This document shows positions 51,242 through 63,600 of a stretch of DNA of 64,000 bases, one piece after another. The position numbers were made by a program, and so were the translations under genes. The stretch is from the NCBI GenBank assembly GCA_963678705.1, contig OY783212.1:15438001-15502000 (forward strand). The letters run 5' to 3'. Each line of letters opens with the position of its first letter. Position 1 is the first letter of the stretch. Source of the stretch: Panorpa germanica. Its lineage: Eukaryota; Arthropoda; Insecta; Mecoptera; Panorpidae. The notes below the pieces were generated by a model, which worked only from the letters and a program-made list of their open reading frames with translations, was not told where the DNA came from and did no database searches.

Positions 51242-53692
51242 TATGAGTTATAAAACTTTGAACGCGTTTTTCTGGGAACTACTTTTTTCGAGCTGGCGGT
51301 AATGATATCTCAAGTTCTAATGAACTGATTCACTTCAAATTTGAAGAGGATGTTCCCTATACGTCGCTTCATCGCGTGAACCATGCCCAAAACTATAACT
51401 TCTCATTTAGTATTTCTTTAAAATTCGGAATTGTTAAAAAAAAAAGAAAAAAAATAATTTTTTTTTCAAACTGCCGCCATTTTAAAAAAAAAATTTCTTT
51501 AGCTTATCCAAGGTTCATGCGATAGCGGCATCTATAATAATTAGGAATCCGTCTGTTTTTTATGTTTCAGAACACCAGGAGGATTGGAATCATGCACGCC
51601 AGGACACCCTCTTTTTTTTTGACCCCCCACTTTGACAGCTCATAACTTTGTCAATTTTAATTTTTTTTTTTTAATAATTTTTTTATGTAATAATAAAACA
51701 TCAATAAACAAATAATAAAGAAATTGATTGTAAAAATATTTTTTGTTTCCTTCCTACAGCGCTTCTAAAACCGGGCGAAATTCATGCCTCTACAGTAGAA
51801 TACTGCCTTAACAAACATTGTACGTTGTTCAAAACGAATAATACATGTTCATACTCGTACGTAAAATTAATGTGGTTTGTGGAGTACTTAACAACATTAA
51901 ATCATTGAAATATAAACAATGTTGAAACAAAGCACAGCGACATCTATTAACAAAATCCATGAATCCTTTAAAAGCAAGAAACTTCATTAAGTAATTGTTT
52001 TAAATAATAAATATGCTTTTAAATTGTTCTTAAAAGGTGTGAAATAAATACATTTAGAATTACTAACGTAACGTTTACGTTAAAACATAAACTAAAAGCC
52101 ATTTGTATAAATTAAAAGTTTCTGATATGTACACAAGTAAGTATACCATAGCGCGTTGAAGAGCGCGTTTACCTCTCACTCTATCTCCCTAAAATCCACT
52201 CTCGTTTAAGTGGATGGTGGAAGAGGAGTCTAGGTAGAACTTATCACTTATCTAGAACGATTTAAACACATTCAAATTACAAGCAAACTTTGAATTTAGT
52301 TAAATTTGAATTGCAATCTCAGTTCTGACAAACACAAGCGAATAGTGACAATTATTAATAATGATGTTGATGCTGGGGAACTCGCTGGTTCATTCAACGA
52401 CAACGTTGGGATCAAGTACGATTGGGTAATTGATTAGAGAAACTACTTACATATTCCCTGTGTCTTCAAAACTGTTACAGCACTGTCACAGCACATTATG
52501 TATTTCTATAAATGAAACTATAATGTATATGTCATCCACCTCGTATGGAACTAACATTTTATAAACTTTAAAGTAATTCACTAGTATCTAAGAAGTAAAT
52601 TATCATAACTGACGAATTACACAGTTACGTGTATTAAAGGTTTATTTAATAAAAGAAAACTGATATGTTACGTAAGCAATATTATCTAAAAATACTTCGC
52701 TTTGTGACCTATTGGACTTCTTTTGAAAAATGATTTTACAGCATTTCTTTTGCTTACCTGGTAATATTAAATCCAAAATGACATCCAAAGGGATAGATTC
52801 ATTTAAAATGAAACAGTAAAAGAGGTCACGAATTATGTTAAATTATTTACGTAATATATAGCTGTTGTTATAGCACATGAATCTCAAATACATTTGACTT
52901 CGAAGACGCTTTCTGTTAACACCGCCTTTTTGATTGAGAAACCGAAATTTATAGCAGCAGTAGACATGAATAGATCATTCTTGTTGTCTGGATATTAAGT
53001 ATAAGAAGAAGCAGAACAATATTAGGGGCGATAAAAGGCTACGTGCCTAGGAAGCCCGAGAAACAATATATAAAAAAAAAACCTCAAATACACGTAACTG
53101 TCTTTAGCATAGTTACATTAAAATACTGATGACACAGTGCCTGAAGGCATTGATGTTTAACGTCAGACTGCGATCGTCAGGTTGGATTCCGCAACCACCA
53201 GAATTGGTTGTTATCAAGTTGAATTGAGTATGACTTACTCAATTATGAAATTATTATAATTCCTCGATACCTGTTGTTAGTGATAGGACAAAGCATCGGG
53301 AATAGGTAGTCGTTCTATATATTAAATTAAACAAAAAATTAAAACAATGTAAAATGTTACAGTTACAACAGAAACATTTCGTCACTAATAGTTTATCTTT
53401 ATTCTATGCGATATTTATATTTGTTTGTATTTGGTGTAGGAAATCAAATATTGCTTTGCTGTTGGTATAATGTATTATCGTTAATGAACGTTGCTATTCA
53501 ACCATTTCATGTAAATGTAAACGTAAATGATCCACAGTATTTAGATGAACAAAAAAAAAACTCTTTGTTTTTAATATAAAGACAAAAAAATGAGTGATAC
53601 TAAAAAATATATTATTATAAACTTATGGCAATCGTTACGGCGGTGAATGTATTTATAAAGAGATTCTGTGAAACCGTTGAAAGAGCGAGATA
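51242..53692. other. Homopolymer-rich DNA, then unrecognised AT-rich DNA
   Basis: Between about 51245 and 51790 the sequence has long A or T runs and strings such as TGAACGCGTTTTTCTGGGAA and TGACAGCTCATAACTTTGTC, which look like a degraded repeat of unknown type. A copy of the dispersed short motif (GTGCCTAGGAAGCCCGAGAAA) is at 53044-53065. No gene seen. Confidence 0.4.
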
Positions 53693-53711
53693 GAGAGAGA
53701 GAGAGAGAGAA
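53693..53711. repeat. (GA)n microsatellite
   Basis: About nine GA units followed by AAGGGAG. It makes the Leu/Ser-rich stretch of the overlapping minus-strand 131-codon frame, which is therefore not taken as a gene. Confidence 0.85.
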
Positions 53712-54708
53712 AGGGAGTTGAATATTAGTATATCGGTTGTCCCAAATATATCGAATATCACACAGATACATAGTAAAAACAGATATTACTAAAAGCAAAA
53801 TAAAATATAAAAAATAGGGCCGTTTGCAAGAAAAAAATAATGTTGAAACATCATTCGAGAAATACCCAAACGCACCTGCGACCATCTCTTGGTAGTTTAG
53901 TGTACTTGTATGCTTTAACCCGCCCGTGGTCCCGTGTTTAGTAAAATGTGTCGATTCCAAATCCAAACCCCCGGGGGTATATTCGGGGTAACATTTGTGG
54001 AGCTGTAGATTGTAGAAGGACTTTGAATTCGTCGTCCTGGGAGTTGTTTAGCAAGACGGAGAGATAGAAAGACAGCGAGACAGACAGACACGCGTGGTGA
54101 TACGTACTAGGGTTGTCGTGTATTAATGAATTTGATGTAACCCGTCACTCCGCACTCGTGTTTATCGGCATCAGTGATTTAAAATTGAGGAATGTGTGTT
54201 ATTGATTTGACTGATGTTTTGTGCAAATATACCCGCTAAACACAGTTACGTGAATTTAACGTTTATCTAACATAACAGTGTTACCTGTTACATAAATAAA
54301 GTTACCTTCTTTTCTGAAAAATAAATTTACATATTTGCCCATTAGCATAAGCATGAACTTCTTAAGCAGATGCCTTAAAGGATTAGAAATCAGTTTTAAG
54401 GATTAAATGGTAATAAATAATGATTTTTAGACAATTAATTTTGGTCAAGTAAATGTAAAGTAACATCCATATTTCCTGTTTAGTGGAATATCAAAAAGAA
54501 TAAAACTTCTGCTGTCTCTTTCTTTCTCTTTATATTTGTATAACGTTTATATATACCTGCTACACATAACACATGTTAAGTAAGTTTGTAAGATATCTTA
54601 TAATTAGGGAAAGTCCAGTGAATACTACTACTCGTACTACCTTAAGTAGTATTTACATTATTATAGAGTTTACAGGAATTTAATAAAATTATCATTTTCA
54701 CAGGCCTT
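53712..54708. other. GC-richer patch with a CCCCCGGGGG palindrome
   Basis: CCCCCGGGGG at 53968-53977 and CpG-containing sequence to about 54180 (GACACGCGTGG, CCCGTCACTCCGCACTCG) stand out from the AT-rich surroundings. This could be a regulatory or first-exon region, but no splice-linked coding sequence was found. Confidence 0.35.
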
Positions 54709-55080
54709 TAACTGCGAAAGATGTACTGGCTGATAGGACGTAAGTCACAACTTAGCACAGAAAACAAACTCCTGCTTCACAAATCCACACTTATACCGGT
54801 ATGAGCATATGGTATCCAACTATGGGGTACTGCATCTACCTCTAATATTGTAATAATCCAAAGATTTCAGTCCAAAATGCTAAGGATTGTCACGAATGCA
54901 GCATAGTTTGTAACTAATCACATAATACATCGGAATCTGGATATACCTATACCTAAATAGTGCTTAGAACCAAAGTATACAAAGAGAGAATACTTGAACA
55001 TCCAAACAATTTGGCCAGCTGTCCAATGTTCAATATTTCCCCAGCGATTACCCAACTTAACAGAATTTAGGAGCTATTAA
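54709..55080 (+). pseudogene. Jockey-like LINE reverse transcriptase C-terminal fragment
   Basis: One frame gives RKMYWLIGRKSQLSTENKLL, AYGIQLWGTAS, IQRFQSKMLRIVTNA and HRNLDIPIPK, the ordered blocks after the reverse transcriptase palm in Jockey-clade elements (K-M-YWL-GR-S-LS--NKLL-YK, then YGIQLWG, then QRFQSK-LR). The frame holds across about 120 codons but has TGA and TAG where Trp is expected (both one change from TGG), plus another TAG. It ends near 55080 and is followed by a UTR-like tail with an eight-T run at about 55180. Upstream reverse transcriptase and endonuclease are absent, so this is a decayed, 5'-truncated copy. It is unrelated to the other LINE families in the window. Confidence 0.8.
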
Positions 55081-57171
55081 AATAGAGGGATGAGTCAATG
55101 AGTACATCCCGCGCAAAACACTTTATTTTGACATACCTATCACTGAATGTCCTCTAAGCAGGACAGATTGTAATAATTTTTTTTAAATGTCGTATACGAG
55201 AGCCATTCAAATATAAACTGGCATTTTGTCCCTTTAACTCACGTAGTGACGTCAGCAGAGCAGCGCGCTGGAGAATTGGAGAGGATAGCCATGCATACGG
55301 TTCTCGTGCTGTATTTTATTCTCAATAATAAGAATTGAGATATTAGTAAAATCTAGATTAAACCAGTGGCTACATAATTCTCTATTTCACTTGTTCTACT
55401 ATTACTATAAACAATAATTTATTATTAATAACAGCAAACGGTACTAGTAACATAGAATGAGTTGTTGTACATATTTCAATTTGTAAAACACATGTGCATT
55501 ACTTTGCTGTAAGGAACTTCATTTTAGTGCAATGGTTTCTATGCAATATGTATGCATGCTACCTTCCATTGTCTTAAATTTTCATTCCTCATTTATCCGA
55601 TGCAAATATGAAGAAAACAAACACACAGAGAGAGAGGGAGAGAGAGGGGTACAATGCAAGGCAGGTCGAGGAAGTGATGAACATACGAGTAATAAAGCAA
55701 ATGTACGATTGCACCTCGTTGTCATTCCACAAAAGTAACTTTTTTAATAATCTTCCGGTATTTAGGTAAATTCAAGAATTTTATATTGCAAGCAAGTTAC
55801 TATTTTGATAGTATTGCTCTATGTGACACATGGTAACGAAAGCTCACTGTTTTATTCGACCGGAAACTAACTCACTTACATACACATATCTCTATCAGCA
55901 ACAACAAAAAGTGACTTTGTGCGATAAAACGAAAAACTAATTCTTCGGTGGTAAAAACCTAAAAAGCTTTCAAAATATATTTTTTTACTTGTATACGTAT
56001 ATTTCATAACATGTATACATACTCGTACATTCCCTTGTTTAAAACTTAAGCACAAAAAAGTATACCATCTATAATGTGTACTAAAGCTGAGACTAGAAAG
56101 ATAATGTAAAATCTTAATATTTATTGAGGAAGAGCTTTTGCTGGTAGCTTAGTATAGTATGAGCTTTATACAGTAAAAGCTGTGCTTTCACTATGTCTCA
56201 GACTGAGAGGCAGTGTTTCCTTACACAAGGTGAGGCACTGCTAATATACGTGTTTCGGTGCCATTGTTTTGAAGCTCGGGTACTGTCATAGCTTTTTTAA
56301 TTTCCTCTATAAAAAATGAATATGAAATACTGTAATGGAACGCCGGGACGCTTCGCCTGCTTCCGCATTAGGTTTATGTTCACTTTACTTCTTTATTCAC
56401 ATAAAGGTTTTTCGATAATCTTCAATTTATAATTAAAATTAATTTCTTTTTTATCGATATATTATATAATAAATATTTTAGCTTTTAAAAAAACAGTGAA
56501 AAACAAAATGTAATTTACATAAAACAAGATTTTTAATGACAAAATAAAAAAATATAAATTTGATTAAATATATCAAAATTTCATATTTGTCTCTACAACT
56601 TCTCTAGCCAGAAAAAATGAAATCATTATTATTGTCATTAAAAACAAAACAACTGAATCATTTTTAATTAATGTTAATATTTAACAAAGTACAAAAAGTT
56701 GTTCGCTTTGAAACATATAATCCGGTTTATTTGATGTTCAAAAAGTTAATTAAAAATTTATTCCATATTCATTTTCCGATAAATCTTTACAAATACATAA
56801 TCATAATTATATATTTTACAAACACTATAATCATGTCTTCCCTTAAAAGTAATTCCTATTGCTTTCGTCTATAGATAGGCAATAGCAAGTTATGAATAAA
56901 AATATGGTTTACTTTATAATTAGGTTGTGAGGCAGTTGTAACTAGATGTAATTGGTTTTTACGGAGGAAATAGTGCTAGGTTTTTCCGAGTTTATTCAGC
57001 TTGCAACTTCGGTTTATTCAAAAAAATTTCAAAACTGCTCTGTTGTATAAAAGTGATAACAATTCAACTGTAATTATTTATTTATTTTACTTTATTTATT
57101 ATAAATTTTGGTCACTATAATGTTTAAAGGAACAAAAATGAAAACATCTCCTATAATATTACTAGGTACTA
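55081..57171. other. No recognisable gene
   Basis: Possible transposon end at 55198-55270 (GAGAGCCATTCAAATATAAA then GTAGTGACGTCAGCAG) without a partner. Short AGAGAGAGAGAG run at 55627-55648. Copy of the dispersed GGTnCTA-AAGC motif at about 55945-55985. Confidence 0.35.
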
Positions 57172-57256
57172 ACAGGTATTCAAAAATAATTAGACATTTG
57201 AGGTTCTGATACGCAACTTTATCAATTACAACATCGTTTTATAGAAATTAAGGCCT
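57172..57256. repeat. Partial, diverged third copy of the 243-bp repeat
   Basis: Matches the 3' third of the repeat: AAAAATAATT(A/G)(G/A)ACATTTGAGGTTCT, then ACTTTATCAAT and TTTTATAGAAATTAAG. Clearly older than the two full copies. Weaker similarity continues leftward to about 57128. Confidence 0.65.
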
Positions 57257-58160
57257 GGTTTAAAAACCTATTCGCGCATATTAAATATTGAACAGACAAA
57301 TTTATTCCAATTTATTATTAATTAAGTATTATTTAAAAGTTTTTTAATTTCTATTATATTAAGTACATGCAATTAATTAAACCAACACTATATACAATCT
57401 ATACATCTCAAGCTCCGGCTTTCATCCCGGTAATCATGTTGTTATTTTTTGTACACTTCCGTTTAACGGTGTATCTGTATTATATCACTAGCGTACACAT
57501 ACCTACGTATACGTTTATATTTAAAACATGAAGAAAACGAAATTCAGAGACTCCCAGAGCCAGAGCAGGACATTAAAACGCCTCCAGAAAGTAGCGTAAG
57601 TAAAACGGGAATCACGCTATGAATATTCAAATAAGGTAAATGTGAAAATAATCCGTAGCTTTCTGTGGAATCCCGTTCCCGGACCATAGTTACTGGAGCT
57701 GGAGAGCTGGAGAGATGGAGAACTGGAACTTCACTACATTGGAATGAGCTGCTGTGTTAATTCTACTCTATCTCTCACGGTCTATTTCTCAAAGATGTTT
57801 TCATACTAAATGCGCTGAATAATTAGAATCATTTGCACAATTTTAACATTAAGTTTACGTGAATTTATATGTTTATTTGTTTTTAAGAAGGGTTGTACGG
57901 GTGTATGTACACCACAACGCTTCACTTGGTACAACCGGAAAATGGAAAATGGAAATGAGCATCTTTATACTTTAAATAAAAATATATAATATATTTTTTG
58001 TAAAAGTTAATTTCCTCACCAAGTTCCATTGTAGTCTATTACATTTGTATTTCACTATAAAAACCAACTTTAACTTGTTTATGCAAATAAATCCTAACTC
58101 ATTCTATACGAATTTACATATATTAAAATACAAACATACATACTGGTGTGTATATGTGTA
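57257..58160. other. No recognisable gene or element
   Basis: A GGAGCTGGAGAGCTGGAGAG run at about 57697-57730 is the only notable simple repeat. Confidence 0.4.
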
Positions 58161-58162
58161 TA

Positions 58163-58917
58163 CAGGGTGCGTTTTAAGTTCCAGGTCGATGTTCTTACGC
58201 CGCCATTTTGGTTTGAAAATTATTTGTCGTATTTGACAGTCATCGATAACAATTTATTAGGAGGCAATAACGTGTTGAAGTGATTAAAACATAGCCACAA
58301 AGTTAATAATCCTGCGTGCAGTTAATAATTTTGAAAATTTGCGAACACTGGGATATAAAGTCTGACAATAGTCTGCACGACAATGTAGCCAACATACGCC
58401 AGAAAATACTGATGCTACGAAGCAGAACGTCGATGAATGTAAGTACTCCTATTGTAGGCGTCGTACACAAAAACATTTGTAAATTCAATTGACATAACAG
58501 CAACTCTGGTTAAAAATGTAACGCATTGTAACACATTAGCTAGCTTGAAATGAGCCAGTAAGTGTGAAACAATTTTCTACCTGATTTAAAGAAAACGACT
58601 ATGTACGACGACGAGATTGAAGTGCTTTAGTTGTACAGTAGTAGCAAGCGCTTTCGGTGGCACAGTAGTTAGTATTATTATCTCCAACGCTCTAGATAGC
58701 GACATCGGTGTCACTATAATAACTTTTATCTAACAGCAACAAGGAAGAAAAAGAGTAAACTATAGTGTTAGAATCCATATATTGTGTTAGCCGCTTAGTT
58801 ATATGGCACTACATGAACTTTACATAATTTGCCAAACATCCTGGGTGAAGAAGACATTCCACACTATTCAAAAATCCAACTTCATACTCTATGGTACATC
58901 GATGACGTAACACCCTG
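58163..58917. mobile_element. Mariner/Tc1-type element with TA duplication, degenerate
   Basis: TA (58161-58162) then CAGGGTGCGTT at the left, and AACACCCTG then TA (58918-58919) at the right. The ends are inverted copies of CAGGGTG(N)GTT(A/T) and the interior ends share ATCGATG. The 755-bp interior has no long open frame. A piece at about 58320-58440 on the plus strand, with several stops, is vaguely like an IS630/mariner C-terminus, but this is too weak to call. TA duplication plus CAGGGTG ends is the basis for the call. Confidence 0.6.
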
Positions 58918-58919
58918 TA

Positions 58920-61765
58920 GCCCTATATTTCAGATGTGAATATTTATTAAAAATAAAGACAAGTTCTTAGAAATTATCATATGAATTTTAAGTAGACTTT
59001 TCTAAAATATGAAAACACCATTATAAGATAGAAAACGCTTGTTAAAGGCTTAAGAAGTAATACCTCCATCTTTTCCTCAGTGCCAGCAGTCACCTTCCGT
59101 TTTTCCCATCCTTAGCACTGCTCCAACGATGGAACTCTAAGTAATTAAATTCCCTTAGGATTCTTAACAAAGATTTTAAAACCAACGGCCAAGACAATGT
59201 CGACAACAGAACCTCAGTAAATAAGATGCTATAGTTATACAATGACAATATTCTTAGCTACGTTTACATCTAGATATCTTCTATAAGTCTCAGACACAAA
59301 ATGTAAATATTACGTACACAATCGTAAAAATAATTGTCAAAGTATTATGCATGTAATTGTCTTACACATTTTAACCTTTTAATAAAAACTATTATACGTA
59401 AATTATAATGTAAACAAGAAAATGTTTCTTATGTAATTCATTTATGTAAATAAAATTGGAATTATGTAAAATACAAACAATTGTATTTAGCATGTAATAT
59501 ATTCAGCCTCTTCTTTAAGCAGCAATTTTTTATATGGATAACTAAACTTTAAGTTTTAAATTGTAAACGCTCTTTTCAGTTAACTAGTTTAAAGATATAG
59601 TAGTTTACAGAAGATCTTTAATATAAGTTTGCGATAAAAAATAATTTAAAGAACAGCATTATCGTTTTTGTTGCGTTATTATATTAGCCAGCTCTGTAGT
59701 CTCTTGAAATAAGGTCGGTTTAAACATTAGTGATAAAATTATATTAAAGCATTTTTATTACTTAATTATAAAAATACACAAAGAATAAAGATCAGTGATA
59801 AGAAAGTCACTTTAGAATGTTCACGTCAGGGAAGCCTGCTAACTTATAATTTCTTAATGAGTAATAAGAACTATATAGCGGTAGTCACTAAGATTGTGAA
59901 GTGTTCTTCTGTAGCAAAAGATAAAAGTGAGATTACTATTGGTTCATTGCATAAGCGCATTATATTTTATGGTGACAGGCCAAAAGTGCACGTGGAAAAC
60001 TTTGCAACAAATAAATATATATATGGACAAATTAATGTACGTTTATTAATGTACGCATTTTTCGCCATGCGTTCTTTTAGCACGCCATGCGTGTATGTTC
60101 TTTTAGAGAACGTTTCGCCGCGTGCTCTTGTTCAGTAATATTTTGCTCTGGAACCATTTCTCATATCATCACTATAGCAAAAATTTAGTATTATGTTTTG
60201 AATGTGTTGATGTCGAGTAAAAAAGAGACAACAATCATAGACCTATTTCATTTTTATGATCTCAAAAACTATTTCACAACACATACGTTATGTTATAATA
60301 ATTCATATAATAGTAAAGTTTAATAAAAATATATTTTCAAACTAAATATAAAAAACTTGTTTTCAACAAATAAAAAAAAGAAATATAGAAAAAATCCAAA
60401 CATCTGCGCGCTGGTAGTCCGTTGCGCCGCTCCATTCGTCCATTATTGCTTTACGAAGATCGTTGTGATATATCATATTCCCTCTCTTTCATCGTCGTAC
60501 ATTATATTTTATTATCTATGTCTTTTCAAAAGTACCCATGATATATCTATCTCCGTTTTTATATTTTTTTCTTTCTTCTTCAAGATAGAGCGCATAGTCC
60601 TTTACAGTCATAATCTACAATGCACCTATACTCTAGAATCATATGTAGAAATTCTCTCGCCCGATTCGTGATTCACCAAAATTCTATTCGGATCACTGCG
60701 GTCGGGATAGGGTTGCCAACCGTCTTTGTTTGGTATAAAAAAATTTGTGTTAGTAACAACAGTTGGTTAAATTCTCTCTAATCAATAATACACATTTTGA
60801 CAACCGACTACAATTAACTAACGACAAATTTAACTGTTGTTTTGCTTAATTAAGTGTCACTCCTCAGTCACAACTGTATCAACCAAGGCTTTTACCAAAC
60901 CAACAAATATTCATACACTGGTTAATTTCACAAAGTTGGCATCCCCAATCCACAGCTGGAGGTTCCAGTGGTACTTTCTTGATCTTCAATATCTTACTTC
61001 CCATACCGCTCGTGTAAGTACGTTGTGGACCCTACAGTCTAGGAATTTTTGAATAAAATCTTATAACTATACTCTTATATGTATATTGATTGATATGAAA
61101 TGTGCATTGAGCGAATATAAATCAATATCCATAGAAAAACTGATGAAAAATGTATGAAAACCTGTGAAAATCTCACCCCATTCTTAATACTGAGTAATAT
61201 GTGAAAACGATTTTCAGAAATATGATTTTAAATTTCTTCTACTTGTATGAATGGATCATATAGATACAGATTATAGAAAACTATATTTCATTCTCAAAAT
61301 TTTACATATCAGATGTACGAGTATGGGTAAGCTATATACTGAGTGTGTGTTATACTGAGTATTGCGACTATATGTAGTGAAAACAAATCAAATTTCCTTT
61401 ACAGAAACAAATATACATTTGACTGGAAGTAAATGATATTCCGTCTTTTGAATCGATGTCAATTTATATGTTGTCTATTCTTAGGCGAGAAGCAATAAAC
61501 ATGCGGATGATACTGAAGATAGTGCTCGTAAATTGAGTTTGTTTCAACGAAATAGGTAATATCTGGGAACGTATGACGTGATTGCAAAAGTTCAATAAAT
61601 TAGCGAGTGTATGCAGTGCCGCACCGAGAGAAATTTGAAGTAAATGCTTAGAATAGTCCACTGACAAATATAATTAGTTTTGCGTCGCTTCTAACTTGGG
61701 ACCACATCTTTCGTCTGTCATCAGATCGGCCCTGTGTATATGTTATGCTTTGTCCACATTAGTGT
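58920..61765. other. No recognisable gene
   Basis: Plus-strand frames at 59857-60138, 60357-60671 and 60837-61052 have no recognisable domain. The third lies in a region of more balanced composition (about 60840-61040) and could be a relic of a coding sequence on either strand, but no family is evident. Confidence 0.35.
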
Positions 61766-61773
61766 GACACCAA
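61766..61773. repeat. Left 8-bp target-site duplication of the hAT MITE
   Basis: GACACCAA, repeated exactly at 61968-61975. Confidence 0.85.
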
Positions 61774-61967
61774 CAGGCCCGTATTTGAGGGAGGGTTGGT
61801 GGGGCTACTGCCCCGGGGCCTCCACAAGAGAAGGGCCAATAGATATAAAAGCAATAGATTTTTGAAATACTTGACGGAAAAAATTGTTCCTTTTAGTTGG
61901 AAAATAATTAGGGGCCTCCACTCCTGGGAGCTGCCCCTGGGCCTCCACACCTCTAAATCCGGCCTTG
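61774..61967. mobile_element. 194-bp hAT-type MITE
   Basis: Starts CAGGCCCGTATTTGAGG and ends (reverse complement) CAAGGCCGGATTTAGAGG, imperfect terminal inverted repeats of the CAGGG-CGGATTTAGG type typical of hAT elements. An exact 8-bp duplication (GACACCAA) on each side is the hAT hallmark. GGGGCCTCCAC recurs inside (61816-61826, 61911-61921) and GGGCCTCCACAC at 61939-61950. Overlapping frames on both strands of 61759-62124 are due to this GC-rich insert and are not genes. Confidence 0.85.
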
Positions 61968-61975
61968 GACACCAA
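61968..61975. repeat. Right 8-bp target-site duplication of the hAT MITE
   Basis: GACACCAA, exact copy of 61766-61773. Confidence 0.85.
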
Positions 61976-63600
61976 CATGCGACATTCAACATTTCTTGGA
62001 ACAGGTTGTTCAACATGTCCAAACAACTTAATATTTGGGTCCAGCCTATTAGAACTATAGAATATTTTACTTGTTCTTTAATTGTTTCAAGCCTTAGTTT
62101 CATATATAAAGTGTGATAATGCAAACGGATATGCTAGGTTCCTTCTAGTCTCCAAGCGATTGGGTATTTACCGACCGCTAGTGGAAACATTTGAATATAA
62201 CAAAACTACCCTAATGCATCGTAAAACTTGAAAGATATCATGTAGGCATCTATATGAATGTCGTATTGGTTTAGATCATAAAAGTGAAACAAATATAGTA
62301 CATATTGATTTCAAAAAACGTTAACTTATGGAAGACTACTAGTTTGGTATTTACATGATTTGCTAAAACGAAATAAAAGGCTACATCATTTTACCTTTCT
62401 TCAATACTGTAAAATCACCTTTAAAGTAATTCAGTAGGACCGAGGTTCTAAGAACCCTGGCAAATTGTAAATTAAAAAATGTAATTCAACTGCCTTAGTA
62501 ACCTTAACTACTTACAAACTACTTACGCGAAAACAATGCCACCATCCAAAACAATAATAAAGGGGAATCGCAGATACCACACATTTACAAAATTCCATCT
62601 AGTTTAAATTTGTACAATCAGATTGCCGAATAGATACATTTCCCGAAAGGCGACAACATACACAGCCCTATTATATCTATCACAAATCGTATTTATGAAT
62701 CCATAGTGAATATAGGTTTACATAAAAAAAATATATAATACAGATACCATTTTATAAAGTTCTGTATAACACCGAAATATTTTTCAAAAAGAATTTACGA
62801 TAAAATTATATTAAACTTTATGTCGACATTTTTATAACACGTGGCACCTCTTGAATCTCCTTGGTACAAGGTGTCATATTTAGAACCCGTTGAGAATCCC
62901 CTGGAGCCAGGAGCCAGGAGCCAGGAGCATCCGAACCGAAGAAGCATCCCAATAGAGAAGCACCTTGATAACTGAACCCCTTTGAACCCAAGAAGCACTA
63001 AAAAGACACGGGTTGCATGATATAGAGCAAATCGTATTTTTATTTAAATTTTAAGGAATATATAAAGGAGTAGGTATACATATACTGAATGCAACACACA
63101 CGACATGAAGCGAGACGACACGACGTGTCTCAATAGATGAATGAGTGCAACTCTATTCGCCAAAACTCTTAAAGAAAGAAATGCTTTTGTGCTGGCAAGG
63201 AAAGTGGCATCAATGCAAAATGTCACGTTCATAGAATGCATATTGAATCTTGTGTACCTACTCAATAAATGAAATGTTTGTAGTCCTGTAGCTTTTGAAG
63301 CTTCGTATTAAAAACGTTCGAAGCTTTTTAAAGCATTGATTAACATTTCTGAGTGAATCAATAAACTAGCTTTTAGGGTAAATAACAATATTTTGATTCT
63401 ATGAGTAATGGTTGTTGCTAATGCGTTATTTTAAAAGAAGAAAAATTTAGTTGTTTGTTATGGATATTTCAACACGTCGTCAAGCCCTGCGCGCTATTTA
63501 AAGAACTAGTTTAACTAGTTATGGTCCGGGGACTCCAAACTCCGACTCTGAGTGCAACTTGAACTCCGTACAGTGATAATTCTATTAATTTATAATAATA
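61976..63600. other. No recognisable gene; short tandem GGAGCCA
   Basis: Contains a copy of the dispersed short motif (GGACCGAGGTTCTAAGAACC, 62438-62457), a CTCCTTGGTACAAGGTG near-palindrome at 62857-62873, four 7-bp GGAGCCA units at 62903-62930, and a fragment with ACTCCAAACTCCGACTCTGA at about 63533, akin to the CCGACTCC transposon end at 10.9 kb. Confidence 0.4.
62903..62930. repeat. GGAGCCA tandem repeat, four units
   Basis: Three exact GGAGCCA units and one GGAGCAT in a row. Confidence 0.85.

Noticed and set aside
53571..53966. 131-codon minus frame
   Set aside because: Runs through a (GA)n microsatellite that encodes its Ser/Leu stretch; rest unremarkable.
61759..62124. Long overlapping frames on both strands near 61.8-62.1 kb
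   Set aside because: Explained by the GC-rich hAT MITE insertion, which lacks stops on both strands.
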